A stretch of DNA of 64,000 bases from Clostridia bacterium (GTDB lineage Bacteria; Bacillota; Clostridia; Oscillospirales; Acutalibacteraceae), in NCBI GenBank assembly GCA_017521425.1, contig JAFXCQ010000004.1:1-64000 (forward strand), read 5' to 3'. Numbering within the stretch: position 1 is the stretch's first letter; each line of letters begins with the position of its first letter. This document shows, in pieces, positions 46,470 through 54,275 of this stretch. A program made the translations under genes and the position numbers. The notes under the pieces are model-generated. The model ran no database searches, was not told the origin of the DNA, and was given only the letters and a program-made list of their open reading frames with translations.

Positions 46470-46983
46470 AACAGATAGATTAATTTTAAGAAGATATAAA
46501 GAAAGTGATATTGATGCTATATATGAAATAATAACAGACGAAAGATTATCAAAATATATTAAATTTCCTAAATTGTCGAAGCAAGAAGAGTTAGAATGTA
46601 TTAGGCAATGGATAAACGAAGCAGATGAATCAAAATATGAAAAATGGGTAATTGAATTAAAAAAAGATGGAACAGTAGTTGGCAATATTGATGTTAATAC
46701 TGTAGTAAAAAAACACAATTATTGCAATGTTGGATATACCATAAGATATAATTATTGGGGAAATGGATATGCTTCAGAAGCTCTTGAAGCGGTTTCTAAT
46801 CATTTGTTAGAAAATAGTGGCTACTATTTAGTTGAATGTTCATGTAATGAATTAAATACTCAATCATCCAAGGTTATGCTTAAAGCCGGTTTTAAAAAAG
46901 ATGGATATATTAAAAACAGAAGATTAAATAAAGATGGCACTTATTCTGGTGTGGAGTATTATAGCAAAACTAAAGAGTTGTAA
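46450..46983 (+). CDS. RimJ/RimL-type GNAT acetyltransferase
   Basis: 177 residues. Opens IETDRLILRRYKESD, the hallmark of the RimJ/RimL/SpeG-like branch. Acetyl-CoA region YNYWGNGYASEALEAV and N-terminal-type end SSKVMLKAGFKKDGYI. The ATG at 46450 follows GGGTGA. It overlaps the NUDIX gene, so they are translationally coupled. More AT-rich than its neighbours in codon choice, which may hint at separate acquisition. The target is unknown. Confidence 0.87.
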   Translation: MLSPKIETDRLILRRYKESDIDAIYEIITDERLSKYIKFPKLSKQEELECIRQWINEADESKYEKWVIELKKDGTVVGNIDVNTVVKKHNYCNVGYTIRYNYWGNGYASEALEAVSNHLLENSGYYLVECSCNELNTQSSKVMLKAGFKKDGYIKNRRLNKDGTYSGVEYYSKTKEL

Positions 46984-47048
46984 TATTAATGCTTGAATAG
47001 GAGGAATATTTTAAAACGCAAATTTGTATGGGATAAAGGTGAAAAACT

Positions 47049-47507
47049 ATGAGTTATTTAAGCGAACTTCGTAAAATTGTAGGACACAGACCATTACTTT
47101 CTGCTGGTGCTACTGTTCTTGTAATAAAAGATGGTAAAATTCTTTTAAATCTTCGTTCTGACACAGAAACCTGGGGTATCCCCGGTGGTGGCTTAGAACT
47201 TGGTGAATGTTTAGAAGAAACTGCATTTCGTGAATTAAAAGAAGAAACAGGTCTTACTGCTGAAAAGATGACACTTGTTACTGTATTGTCAGGAAAAGAT
47301 TTTTATTTTGTTTACCCTAATGGTGATATGTTATATTCAGTCGTATCTTTATACCTTGCTGAAAATGTCAGTGGTGAATTAAAAATTACAGATGGTGAAA
47401 GTCTTAAACTTCAATACTTTGACTTCGATAATTTACCAAATCTCGAAAGCAGAGCAAAAACAATGATTGAGTGGTTGAAGAAAAACAGGAAAGATTTGAT
47501 TGGGTAG
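47049..47507 (+). CDS. NUDIX hydrolase
   Basis: 152 residues. Nudix box GGGLELGECLEETAFREL followed by KEETGL fits Gx5Ex7REUxEExGU. The N-terminal substrate strand is GATVLVIKDGKILLNLRSD. A remnant reading frame with its own AGGAGG (near 46999) but no proper start runs into this gene and stops at the ATGA junction (47049-47052), suggesting a lost upstream gene. Followed by a strong terminator. Confidence 0.9.
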   Translation: MSYLSELRKIVGHRPLLSAGATVLVIKDGKILLNLRSDTETWGIPGGGLELGECLEETAFRELKEETGLTAEKMTLVTVLSGKDFYFVYPNGDMLYSVVSLYLAENVSGELKITDGESLKLQYFDFDNLPNLESRAKTMIEWLKKNRKDLIG

Positions 47508-47523
47508 ATACATTTTCTATAAA

Positions 47524-47558
47524 AAACTAAAGGGCAGATTTTCTCTGCCCTTTAGTTT
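47524..47558. terminator. Terminator of the NUDIX cluster
   Basis: ACTAAAGGGCAGA / TCTGCCCTTTAGT stem, T tract after and A tract before; may serve both strands. Confidence 0.85.
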
Positions 47559-47559
47559 T

Positions 47560-47646
47560 TTATTTTATTCCATCTTTTAAATCCTTAAAGAAATTATTTG
47601 CGTAATACGGTCTGACAAATTCAAGTAATGTCTCCGAATGTATCAT
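47560..47646 (-). pseudogene. N-terminal fragment of an HD-domain phosphohydrolase gene
   Basis: A 28-codon frame with a good AAAGGGGTGGAG site starts MIHSETLLEFVRPYYANN. This looks like the first helix of small HD-domain hydrolases (TLLEFVxPYYxN) but stops where the HD motif should follow. Most likely a relic; a small functional peptide cannot be ruled out. Confidence 0.45.
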
Positions 47647-47689
47647 AACTCCACCCCTTTGTGTGATGTTCACATAGCTGGTCTCAAAA

Positions 47690-47860
47690 TAAATTGTGGG
47701 CGTTGCCTACATGAATTGTAAACATGATTTGCTACGCATGATTTAATTACAAAATATGCCGATAGGCAAATCATGCATCGTAAGATGCAATTTATGAACT
47801 TCAGTTCAAATCACGGAACAAATCATTGTCCGAACTTCACTTGCCGAAGGCAAACTTAGC
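47690..47860. repeat. Chain of small hairpins (repeat element candidate)
   Basis: Successive hairpins with unrelated stems: GTGGGCGTTGCCTAC (about 47697), TGCCGATAGGCA (47757-47767), TGCATCGTAAGATGCA (47774-47789), TGAACTTCAGTTCA (47795-47807), CGGAACA/TGTCCG (47814-47832) and TTGCCGAAGGCAA (47841-47853). Built like the MITE at 12467-12681 but with different stems. No gene seen here. Confidence 0.55.
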
Positions 47861-47862
47861 TT

Positions 47863-48651
47863 TTAAATTACCCCATAAAAATGAATTATATTCATATCTT
47901 CACTCATCTCGAGTCCGTGGCTGCCGCATTCACCGTCTATTTCGTGGCAACCGTGGTCGGGTGCAAAACCTATTAAAGTGTTATGATTTTTCCAGTTTTC
48001 TTTAACTGCTTTTGCTAAAATGTTAAAAGCATTCACATTATGCTTCAATTCGTTTATTGAGTTTTCGTGTTCAGGCCCGAATTTATGCATTGTACCATCA
48101 TAATTTCCGTTATAGACTGCAATAAAATCGTATTTATCTTCTTTTATAAGCTCTATTGCTTTTTCATTTGCTTCGTCCGGTGTTTCTACTATAAAATAGT
48201 CCATATTTCTCTCTAAAAATATTTTTGACATACTGTCGTTACCTGTTGATACAATACAAGGCTTTTTACCCGCACGGATTAACGCATCAAATACTGAATC
48301 AGTTTTAATCACCGGTTTTTCATATTTCTGAATTCCGTGTACTGTCGGTTCTGCTCCTGTGTACATTGTACCAAAGCAAACAGGTGTTACAGAAGGCATT
48401 ACCGTTTTTAAAGGTAATGTAAGCTGTGTATTTAACATTACATCAGAAAAAAGTCCTGTATATTTTTCAAAAATCCAGAGTGCAACTGCATCAGGGTTAT
48501 ACATTAAAACTCTGTCAATTTTTTTATTTTCTGTAAATTTATCAAGCACATCAATAGACTTTTTACTTTCTTTTGGTGACTCTACACCTAAAGCATTACA
48601 AAGTGAAGAAGCAAGTCCTGTTAATTTTAAATCACAATAAATATCCTGCAT
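47863..48651 (-). CDS. Alkaline-phosphatase-superfamily hydrolase, short form
   Basis: 262 residues. Motifs of the AP superfamily in shortened form: VMPSVTPVCFGTMYTG (nucleophile region with Thr), the metal motif GNYDGTMHKFGPEH, APDHGCHEIDGECGSHG. Lacks part of the N-terminal Asp-metal segment of the 373-residue homologue at 42783, so activity may differ. The ATG at 48651 follows CTGGAG; longer frames upstream lack a site. Substrate unknown. Confidence 0.7.
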   Translation of the reverse strand: MQDIYCDLKLTGLASSLCNALGVESPKESKKSIDVLDKFTENKKIDRVLMYNPDAVALWIFEKYTGLFSDVMLNTQLTLPLKTVMPSVTPVCFGTMYTGAEPTVHGIQKYEKPVIKTDSVFDALIRAGKKPCIVSTGNDSMSKIFLERNMDYFIVETPDEANEKAIELIKEDKYDFIAVYNGNYDGTMHKFGPEHENSINELKHNVNAFNILAKAVKENWKNHNTLIGFAPDHGCHEIDGECGSHGLEMSEDMNIIHFYGVI

Positions 48652-48791
48652 AAGAACAACTCCAGATAATTTTTTAAATATTATATCATAAAAAGAAAAA
48701 TAATTAAACAAAAATATTGCACTTTACTTACTATTTTGGTAGAATTATACTGTATAATTATGCAACTAATTTTTATTACAAGGAGTTTAGT

Positions 48792-50588
48792 ATGAAGAAT
48801 CCTATAATTCTTTCACCAAGACTTACAAAAATTTCAAGTCATTATAAAAGATATGACATTGAAGTTCCGAAAAGTCTTCACGAAAAAACACCTAAAAAAC
48901 CTAATTTAGAAAACTTCCCTTATCCGTTACCACAAAGAAAGTCAGAGTACACCTGTTTCTGTGAGGGTGAAGACGGTATTATGTGGTATGGTTCAAATGG
49001 CGGTGTAACCCGTTATGATGAAAATGCCGATAGAAAAGATGATATTGTTATGCATTTCAGCGCAAGACGTGATTTACTCGATAACAAAGTTCTTGCACTT
49101 GAGAGCGACGGTAAATATGGCGTATGGGTACTTACTGAAAAAGGTGCTACTCATATTAAAATGGTAAAAATGAGTATGGAAGAAAAAGCAAAGCTTCTTA
49201 CAGAAGAAACTCATAAATATGTTGACCGCCGTGGTATGACAAGTCAGAAAAAATTAGCGGAGCCGGGTAATGTGAAATCTGCAGTTAATTATGGCCATTC
49301 TGATAACGACGGTTCTTTCACAGTAGGTTTTTCTATTGGTGAACTTTTCCGTTACGCTACTCTAAAAAAAGAATTAGGAGCATACGCAGAAGAAACATTA
49401 AAAGCACGTGAATCTGCAACCCGTGCCTGCGAAGCATGTCTTCTCTTAATGTATATTGCAGGTCGTGGTAACGGTTTTGTTGCACGTTCATATTTAACTA
49501 CTGCAGAACCTGTTCCGGATGATGGTTTATTCTATAAAAAGAATGGTGAAACTGCCGTTTGCATTTCTACAACTGATTCACAGAATAAAAAATTAGTTGG
49601 TAAAGAAATAAAGGCAGATGCACCTATTCCTGAAAGACTTAAAAAGCTTTACACAAGTGAAGGTTTTTCTGATACTGATATTATTTATAAAGGTGACACA
49701 AGTAGTGACGAAATAACTCACCATTATATTCATCTTTTAGTTGCTCACGAAATTTTAGGTCGTGAGGACCCTGAACTTGATGCAATTATAAAAGAAGCCG
49801 CAGTAAACACTATGAACCATATCATTGATGGTGGTTACGCAATTATTGAAATTGACGGCAACCCTACAACCTGGGCAAAGTGGAATTTAGATTATTTCAA
49901 TAGTTATATGGGTTGGGCAGACGCTTGTCTTAATGGTGCTGAACTTTTAATGTACCTTAAAGTTACAATGAGACTTACAGGCGAAAAAGGCAAGTGGGAA
50001 GAAGAATATAATAAACTCCTTTATAAAGATGGTTACAAAGAGTTAGTAACAAAGCATTTTGACAGATTCCATCAAGTTGCTTTAGCGGGTGGAATTGATG
50101 ACCGTGAAGAAATTATGTACGGCGACCATATGTTAGCGGTACTTTCTTTCTGGGGGCTTACTACCCTTGAAGAAGACCCTGAATTAAAAGAAATTTACCG
50201 CGAAGGTTTCAGAAGTTGGAGATATTCTCTTATGCCTGAATTTAACCCTGGTTACGATTTCCTTTATTTCCTTTCAGACCCTGACAACGCAAAACCTGAT
50301 GAGGAAAGAATCAAAACATGGTTCTACCGTTTTGGTGCAACACGAGTTGCAAGTGGTGTTTCTTTAACCTCAAGAATTGACTACCCGCAAAAATTATTTA
50401 TGGGTGACTACAAAGAAACTTCTGCACTTGTTCCTAACGATGAACGTTTCATTGCAAAATATGACCGTGACCCATTAGAATTCAAAAACGAAGATAGTGG
50501 TGGAGCAGGTGTTCTTGAGGGTTGTTACCCCTATACCTTTGCTTACTGGATAGGCAGATATTTCGGATTTATTGCGGAGGAAAAGTAA
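48792..50588 (+). CDS. Propeller-repeat plus helical-domain protein next to an alpha-mannosidase
   Basis: 598 residues, no family named with confidence. Residues about 45-110 contain two beta-propeller-like repeats (GEDGIMWYGSNGGVTRYD and GKYGVWVLTEKGATHI) of the type seen in two-component-regulator propellers. Residues about 200-590 are mainly helical with aromatic/acidic motifs (GNPTTWAKWNLDYFNSYMGW, GDHMLAVLSFWGL) resembling an (alpha/alpha) barrel as in glycosidases or lyases. No signal peptide. AGGAG before ATG 48792. It ends 1 base before the GH38 start with a GGAGG inside its last codons, so the two are co-translated and probably act on the same glycan (inference). Confidence 0.6.
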   Translation: MKNPIILSPRLTKISSHYKRYDIEVPKSLHEKTPKKPNLENFPYPLPQRKSEYTCFCEGEDGIMWYGSNGGVTRYDENADRKDDIVMHFSARRDLLDNKVLALESDGKYGVWVLTEKGATHIKMVKMSMEEKAKLLTEETHKYVDRRGMTSQKKLAEPGNVKSAVNYGHSDNDGSFTVGFSIGELFRYATLKKELGAYAEETLKARESATRACEACLLLMYIAGRGNGFVARSYLTTAEPVPDDGLFYKKNGETAVCISTTDSQNKKLVGKEIKADAPIPERLKKLYTSEGFSDTDIIYKGDTSSDEITHHYIHLLVAHEILGREDPELDAIIKEAAVNTMNHIIDGGYAIIEIDGNPTTWAKWNLDYFNSYMGWADACLNGAELLMYLKVTMRLTGEKGKWEEEYNKLLYKDGYKELVTKHFDRFHQVALAGGIDDREEIMYGDHMLAVLSFWGLTTLEEDPELKEIYREGFRSWRYSLMPEFNPGYDFLYFLSDPDNAKPDEERIKTWFYRFGATRVASGVSLTSRIDYPQKLFMGDYKETSALVPNDERFIAKYDRDPLEFKNEDSGGAGVLEGCYPYTFAYWIGRYFGFIAEEK

Positions 50589-50589
50589 T

Positions 50590-53061
50590 ATGGATAAAAC
50601 AGTAAGACTTATTGGTAATGCACATCTTGACCCAATCTGGCTCTGGCGTTGGCAAGAGGGTTGTGGTGAAGTTTTACAGACATTCAGAAGTGCATTAGAC
50701 AGATTAAATGAATATAACGATTTTGTTTTCACCTGTTCTTCAGCTGCTTACTACAAATGGGTAGAAGATATTGACCCGAAAATGTTTGAAGAAATAAAAA
50801 CAATGGTGAAAAAAGGCAGATGGGTAATAGTTAATGGTTGGTGGATACAACCTGACTGTAATATGCCAAGTGGTGAAAGTTTTGCCCGTCAGGCTCTTTA
50901 CAGTCAACTTTATTACAACGAAAAATTTGGTAAAATCTGCAAAACGGGTTACAATGTTGACTCATTCGGTCATAGTGCATTTTTACCTCAATTCCTTAAA
51001 AAATCAGGTATGACAGGTTATGTTATGCACCGCCCGGGCACTCACGAAAATAAAGAAATTCCTGAAAATCTTTTCTGGTGGGATAGCGCTGACGGTTCAA
51101 GAATTATGACCTACAGAATTCCTGATGGTTATGGTGCGCACGGCAAAAATGCTCTTGACAGTAAAATGGAAGATATGGAAAAAAGAGCAAACGAAACAGG
51201 TCACGGAATGATGCTCTTTTATGGTGTAGGTAACCACGGTGGCGGTCCTACAAAAGGTGATATTGAATATTTAAAAGCGAATTTAAAACGCGAAGGATAT
51301 AACGACCTCGAATTCAGTTCACCTGATGATTTCTTTGAAGAATTGATGACTCAACCTCTTGATTTACCAAATTGGGGTGATGAATTACAGCATCACGCAA
51401 GCGGTTGTTATAGTGCTACTTCACTTGTTAAAGAGTTGAACAGAAAATCTGAAAATCTTTTGGCTGCTGCTGAAAAGTGGGACACAATTTCTTCGATTGT
51501 TGTTGATTCAAAAGCAGAAACAAAAGAATTCAGAGATGCCTGGAGAGAAGTTTGCTTTAACCAGTTCCACGATATTTTATGTGGTTGCTCAATAAGAGAA
51601 GCATACGAAGATGTTAAAGCAAGTGAGGGCTATGCACAGAATATAGCTTCGAAATCTTATAACAACGCAGTTTTAAGAATTGCAAGAAAAATTGACACCT
51701 GGATTGATGGTGTTGACAAAGCAGTTTTATTGGAAAATACAAGCAATCAACAGGCTTTAGACAATGATTTCCCACGTCCTGTTATTGTTTTTAACCCACA
51801 TTCTTATGACATTGAAATTCCTGTAAGAGTTCATCATCCGTCAAAAAAAGTAAAAGACACTGATGGTAACGAAGTTTTATTCCAGAATGTAAGAGCATCA
51901 CGCTCTAATGATAATCATTTAGACACATTGTTTATGGCAAAAGTAAAATCATTAGGCTATGCTACATACTGGTTAGAAAGAGACAGCGAAGCAAAAGCAG
52001 AAAAAGAAATTTCTGTAGAACAGAATTTCTTTATGGAAAACGAATATATTATGGTTGTTTTCGATAAAGAAACAGGTTACATTAAAAATCTTGTTTCTAA
52101 AGAAACCGGTGTTGAATTCGCAAGTGATAACTTCGTTGCAATTCCAACTGTTATAAACGATTCTGAAACAGATACCTGGGCACACAACGTGTTTAAATTC
52201 CACGATGTAAAAGGCTTTATGGAATTAGAGTCTATAAAAAGAATTGAAGATGGTGCTTTGCGTAGCGTAATCCGTACTGTTCACAAATTCAATGACTCTT
52301 ACTTAACACAGGATTTTATTCTCGCAAAGGGTCAGCAAACTTTAAGAGTAGATTGTAAAGCAATGTGGCAGGAAAAATTTTCTATTCTTAAAATGTCTTT
52401 TGCAGTTGGTGGCGAAGAAGAAATTTCTACTTACGAAGTTCCCGGTGGATTTATTAAAAGACCTTGCAACGGTGAAGAAGAACCTGCACTTAACTGGGCA
52501 GATTTAACCGTTACTAAAAATGGCAAACGAGCTGGTATTTCTATTATAAGTGACTCAAAATACAGTTACGATTGTCCGGGTACTGAATTAAGACTTACAG
52601 CATTAAGAAATGTTATTTTTGCAGACCATTATTCAGACCGTCCTGAAGCAAATTTTGACTTTACCGATGAAGGTTTAAACAGATTTTCTTACGGAATTTA
52701 TCTTCATAGCGGTGAGGCTACTGAGAGCGATGTTATGAAAGAAGCTCATATTTTCAATAACAACGTTGTAGCAGTACCTGAAAGTTACCACAAGGGCGAA
52801 CTTGATGCAGTTGATTCATTTATGTACACAGATTGTGATAACGTGGAAATTACTGCACTCAAACGTTGTGAAGATGGTAGCGGTGATTTAATAATCCGTC
52901 TTTACGAAACAAAGGGTATTGACTCTACAAGAGGAATGCTTATGTCAAAGCTCTTTGATAACGGATTCTGGTTTGACATTACAAAACATGAAGTTAAAAC
53001 TTTCCGTGTGCGCAGAGATTTAACAGTATTAGAAACAAACTTCCTTGAGGGAATAGTATAA
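50590..53061 (+). CDS. Alpha-mannosidase, glycoside hydrolase family 38
   Basis: 823 residues. Zinc/nucleophile motifs are NAHLDPIWLWRW (10-21), the catalytic Asp in GYNVDSFGHSAFLPQF near 124, and FNQFHDILCG later. The C-terminal half is the GH38 beta-sandwich domain (from about 400). Removes alpha-linked mannose from N-glycan-type or mannan oligosaccharides inside the cell; no signal peptide. GCGGAGGAAAAG ribosome site before ATG 50590. Confidence 0.92.
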   Translation: MDKTVRLIGNAHLDPIWLWRWQEGCGEVLQTFRSALDRLNEYNDFVFTCSSAAYYKWVEDIDPKMFEEIKTMVKKGRWVIVNGWWIQPDCNMPSGESFARQALYSQLYYNEKFGKICKTGYNVDSFGHSAFLPQFLKKSGMTGYVMHRPGTHENKEIPENLFWWDSADGSRIMTYRIPDGYGAHGKNALDSKMEDMEKRANETGHGMMLFYGVGNHGGGPTKGDIEYLKANLKREGYNDLEFSSPDDFFEELMTQPLDLPNWGDELQHHASGCYSATSLVKELNRKSENLLAAAEKWDTISSIVVDSKAETKEFRDAWREVCFNQFHDILCGCSIREAYEDVKASEGYAQNIASKSYNNAVLRIARKIDTWIDGVDKAVLLENTSNQQALDNDFPRPVIVFNPHSYDIEIPVRVHHPSKKVKDTDGNEVLFQNVRASRSNDNHLDTLFMAKVKSLGYATYWLERDSEAKAEKEISVEQNFFMENEYIMVVFDKETGYIKNLVSKETGVEFASDNFVAIPTVINDSETDTWAHNVFKFHDVKGFMELESIKRIEDGALRSVIRTVHKFNDSYLTQDFILAKGQQTLRVDCKAMWQEKFSILKMSFAVGGEEEISTYEVPGGFIKRPCNGEEEPALNWADLTVTKNGKRAGISIISDSKYSYDCPGTELRLTALRNVIFADHYSDRPEANFDFTDEGLNRFSYGIYLHSGEATESDVMKEAHIFNNNVVAVPESYHKGELDAVDSFMYTDCDNVEITALKRCEDGSGDLIIRLYETKGIDSTRGMLMSKLFDNGFWFDITKHEVKTFRVRRDLTVLETNFLEGIV

Positions 53062-53067
53062 CAAAAA

Positions 53068-53095
53068 ATGGTGGTCAGAAGGCCACCGTTTTTTG
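53068..53095 (+). terminator. Terminator after the GH38 gene
   Basis: ACGGTGGCC / GGTGGTCA-type stem with AAAAAA and TTTTTT flanks. Confidence 0.8.
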
Positions 53096-53097
53096 TT

Positions 53098-53178
53098 ATA
53101 ATTAAAAATTAAAAATTTCGGGGCAAAGCCGATTATAATTATTTGTGAATAAAATTAAATTAGTTCTATCATTTTCGG
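53098..53178 (+). repeat. Heptad tract and half copy of the palindromic composite repeat (copy B)
   Basis: ATTAAAA heptads, TTTCGGGGCAAAGCC hairpin, GATTATAATTATT, then TAGTTCTATCATTTTCGG, where the palindrome stops halfway. Same order as copies A, D and E. Confidence 0.6.
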
Positions 53179-53223
53179 TTTGCGTAGGGTGAAAGGAATT
53201 GTGAATTGAATAAGAAAAATAGC

Positions 53224-53312
53224 AAAAATTTAGTCAACCACAAGAAAAAAATGTTTTTTTAAGTAAAAACTGCTCTTTTTCCGTAATTTTTCGGGAGGTT
53301 GACTAAATTTTT
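53224..53312. repeat. 16-bp perfect inverted repeat before the CRISPR promoter
   Basis: AAAAATTTAGTCAACC (53224-53239) and GGTTGACTAAATTTTT (53297-53312) enclose 57 bases. It may be a small palindromic element or part of the CRISPR leader. Confidence 0.65.
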
Positions 53313-53337
53313 AGCCCATTTTTGACAAGTACTTAAC

Positions 53338-53366
53338 TTGACAATACAAAAGGTAGATGATATAAT
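53338..53366 (+). promoter_or_regulatory. Consensus SigA promoter of the CRISPR array
   Basis: TTGACA, 17-base spacer, TATAAT, exact consensus, ending 23 bases before the first repeat. Confidence 0.8.
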
Positions 53367-53389
53367 CAAAAAGAACACTAAATGTTGTT

Positions 53390-53610
53390 CTACCTTACCC
53401 CTTATAGGGGATTGATACTTTTCACAAAGTATTTTATAATTAGTACTTGACAAATAAAATCTACCTTACCCCTTATAGGGGATTGAAACCTTTTCTCGCC
53501 TCTTTATGATTTTCAAGAAGAGTAACCTACCTTACCCCTTTTAGGTGATTGAAACAATTTAGCAAGCCAGAAATCGGTTGGATATTCGACTACCTTACCC
53601 CTCATAGCGG
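53390..53610 (+). CRISPR. Short CRISPR array, four repeats, last degenerate, no cas genes in window
   Basis: A 29-base repeat with first part CTACCTTACCCC and last part GGGGATTGAAAC occurs at 53390-53418 (ends GATAC), 53461-53489 (canonical), 53527-53555 (variant TTTTAGGTG in the middle) and 53590-53610 (broken after 21 bases). Spacers are 42, 37 and 34 bases with unrelated sequences. The ATTGAAAC end is usual for type I-B and type III repeats. Spacer 1 contains AGTACTTGACAA, also present in slightly different form in the leader, so it may be leader-derived. Degeneration towards the right end shows that the leader is on the left. Confidence 0.85.
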
Positions 53611-53905
53611 ACAGTGGTGCTTCGCACCAGTGAAGAAGTAAGAGTGAATAGTGAAGAGGTAATTTGTGTTGGTTAGTATTCACTTCTAACCTCACGCGAA
53701 GCAAACTGATTTCTGATCCCTGACAACTGACAACTGAAATTACCTTACCCCTTATAGGGGAAAATACGCTTACGCGTTAATGAATAATGAAGTCGCTTCG
53801 CTGATGAATGATGAATAATGAATAATTCCCTTGCAACTTGCATACTTGTAACTTGCAACTAATTCTGCATCCCCTTTTAGCGGACAGTGGTGCTTTGCAC
53901 TAAAA
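53611..53905. repeat. CRISPR trailer patchwork: heptad tracts, hairpins and CRISPR-repeat fragments
   Basis: No gene. Contents in order: GGACAGTGGTGCTTCGCACC hairpin; heptads GTGAAGA, AGTAAGA, GTGAATA, GTGAAGA; a module with CTTCTAACC and CGCGAAGC; heptads CTGATTT, CTGATCC, CTGACAA, CTGACAA; a repeat fragment TACCTTACCCCTTATAGGGG (53741-53760); TACGCTTACGCGTTA hairpin; heptads around TGAATGA/TGAATAA; CTTGCAA heptads; then GCGGACAGTGGTGCTTTGCAC. The modules recur, inverted and reordered, at 63736-63943. Confidence 0.8.
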
Positions 53906-54024
53906 GAAAATTAAATACCAATAAAAAACTACATTCTATCATTTTAGATTTATAGCTCTTTAAATGAAAGAATGTAGTCTTTTTTATTCATATTTAATTA
54001 TAATCAAGGCGAAGCCTTCCGAAA
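53906..54024 (-). repeat. Palindromic composite repeat, copy C (inverted)
   Basis: Arms CTACATTCTATCATTT (53929-53944) and AAATGAAAGAATGTAG (53962-53977), one mismatch, then TTAATTATAATC, an AAGGCGAAGCCTT hairpin and CCGAAA. Nearly identical to copy E at 63616-63733 in the opposite orientation. Confidence 0.8.
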
Positions 54025-54060
54025 TTCTCAATTTTCAATTTTCAATTTTCAATTCTTTTA
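54025..54060. repeat. Heptanucleotide tandem tract
   Basis: TTCTCAA, TTTTCAA, TTTTCAA, TTTTCAA, TTCTT: period of seven, adjoining copy C. Confidence 0.75.
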
Positions 54061-54141
54061 ATTATCCAATCCCTTGTCGCATAACTCATTATTTGTTTTT
54101 CAAATTAACTAAATTGTTCACATTTACGCAACAATTGACCC

Positions 54142-54170
54142 TTGTATTGTCGGTTATTTTCTGCTATAAT
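54142..54170 (+). promoter_or_regulatory. Promoter of the acyl-CoA ligase gene
   Basis: TTGTAT, 17-base spacer, TATAAT. The roughly 100-base leader contains the inverted repeat TGAGTA-TT-TACTCA at 54232-54245. Confidence 0.6.
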
Positions 54171-54275
54171 TTTTATGTGTGTGACTTTATGTGAGACTGT
54201 TGAAAATCTCTTTTAAATCAACGCTCCAAGTGAGTATTTACTCATTTTGTAAGTCCGCCGGATTGGAGAAAAACT

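Noticed and set aside
53419-53460. Spacer 1 as a phage-derived spacer
   Set aside because: Its AGTACTTGACAA stretch resembles the array leader and it is longer than the others, so a leader duplication is at least as likely.
53697-54060. Cyanobacterial or phage origin suggested by heptamer repeats
   Set aside because: All surrounding genes are of clostridial type and base composition does not change.
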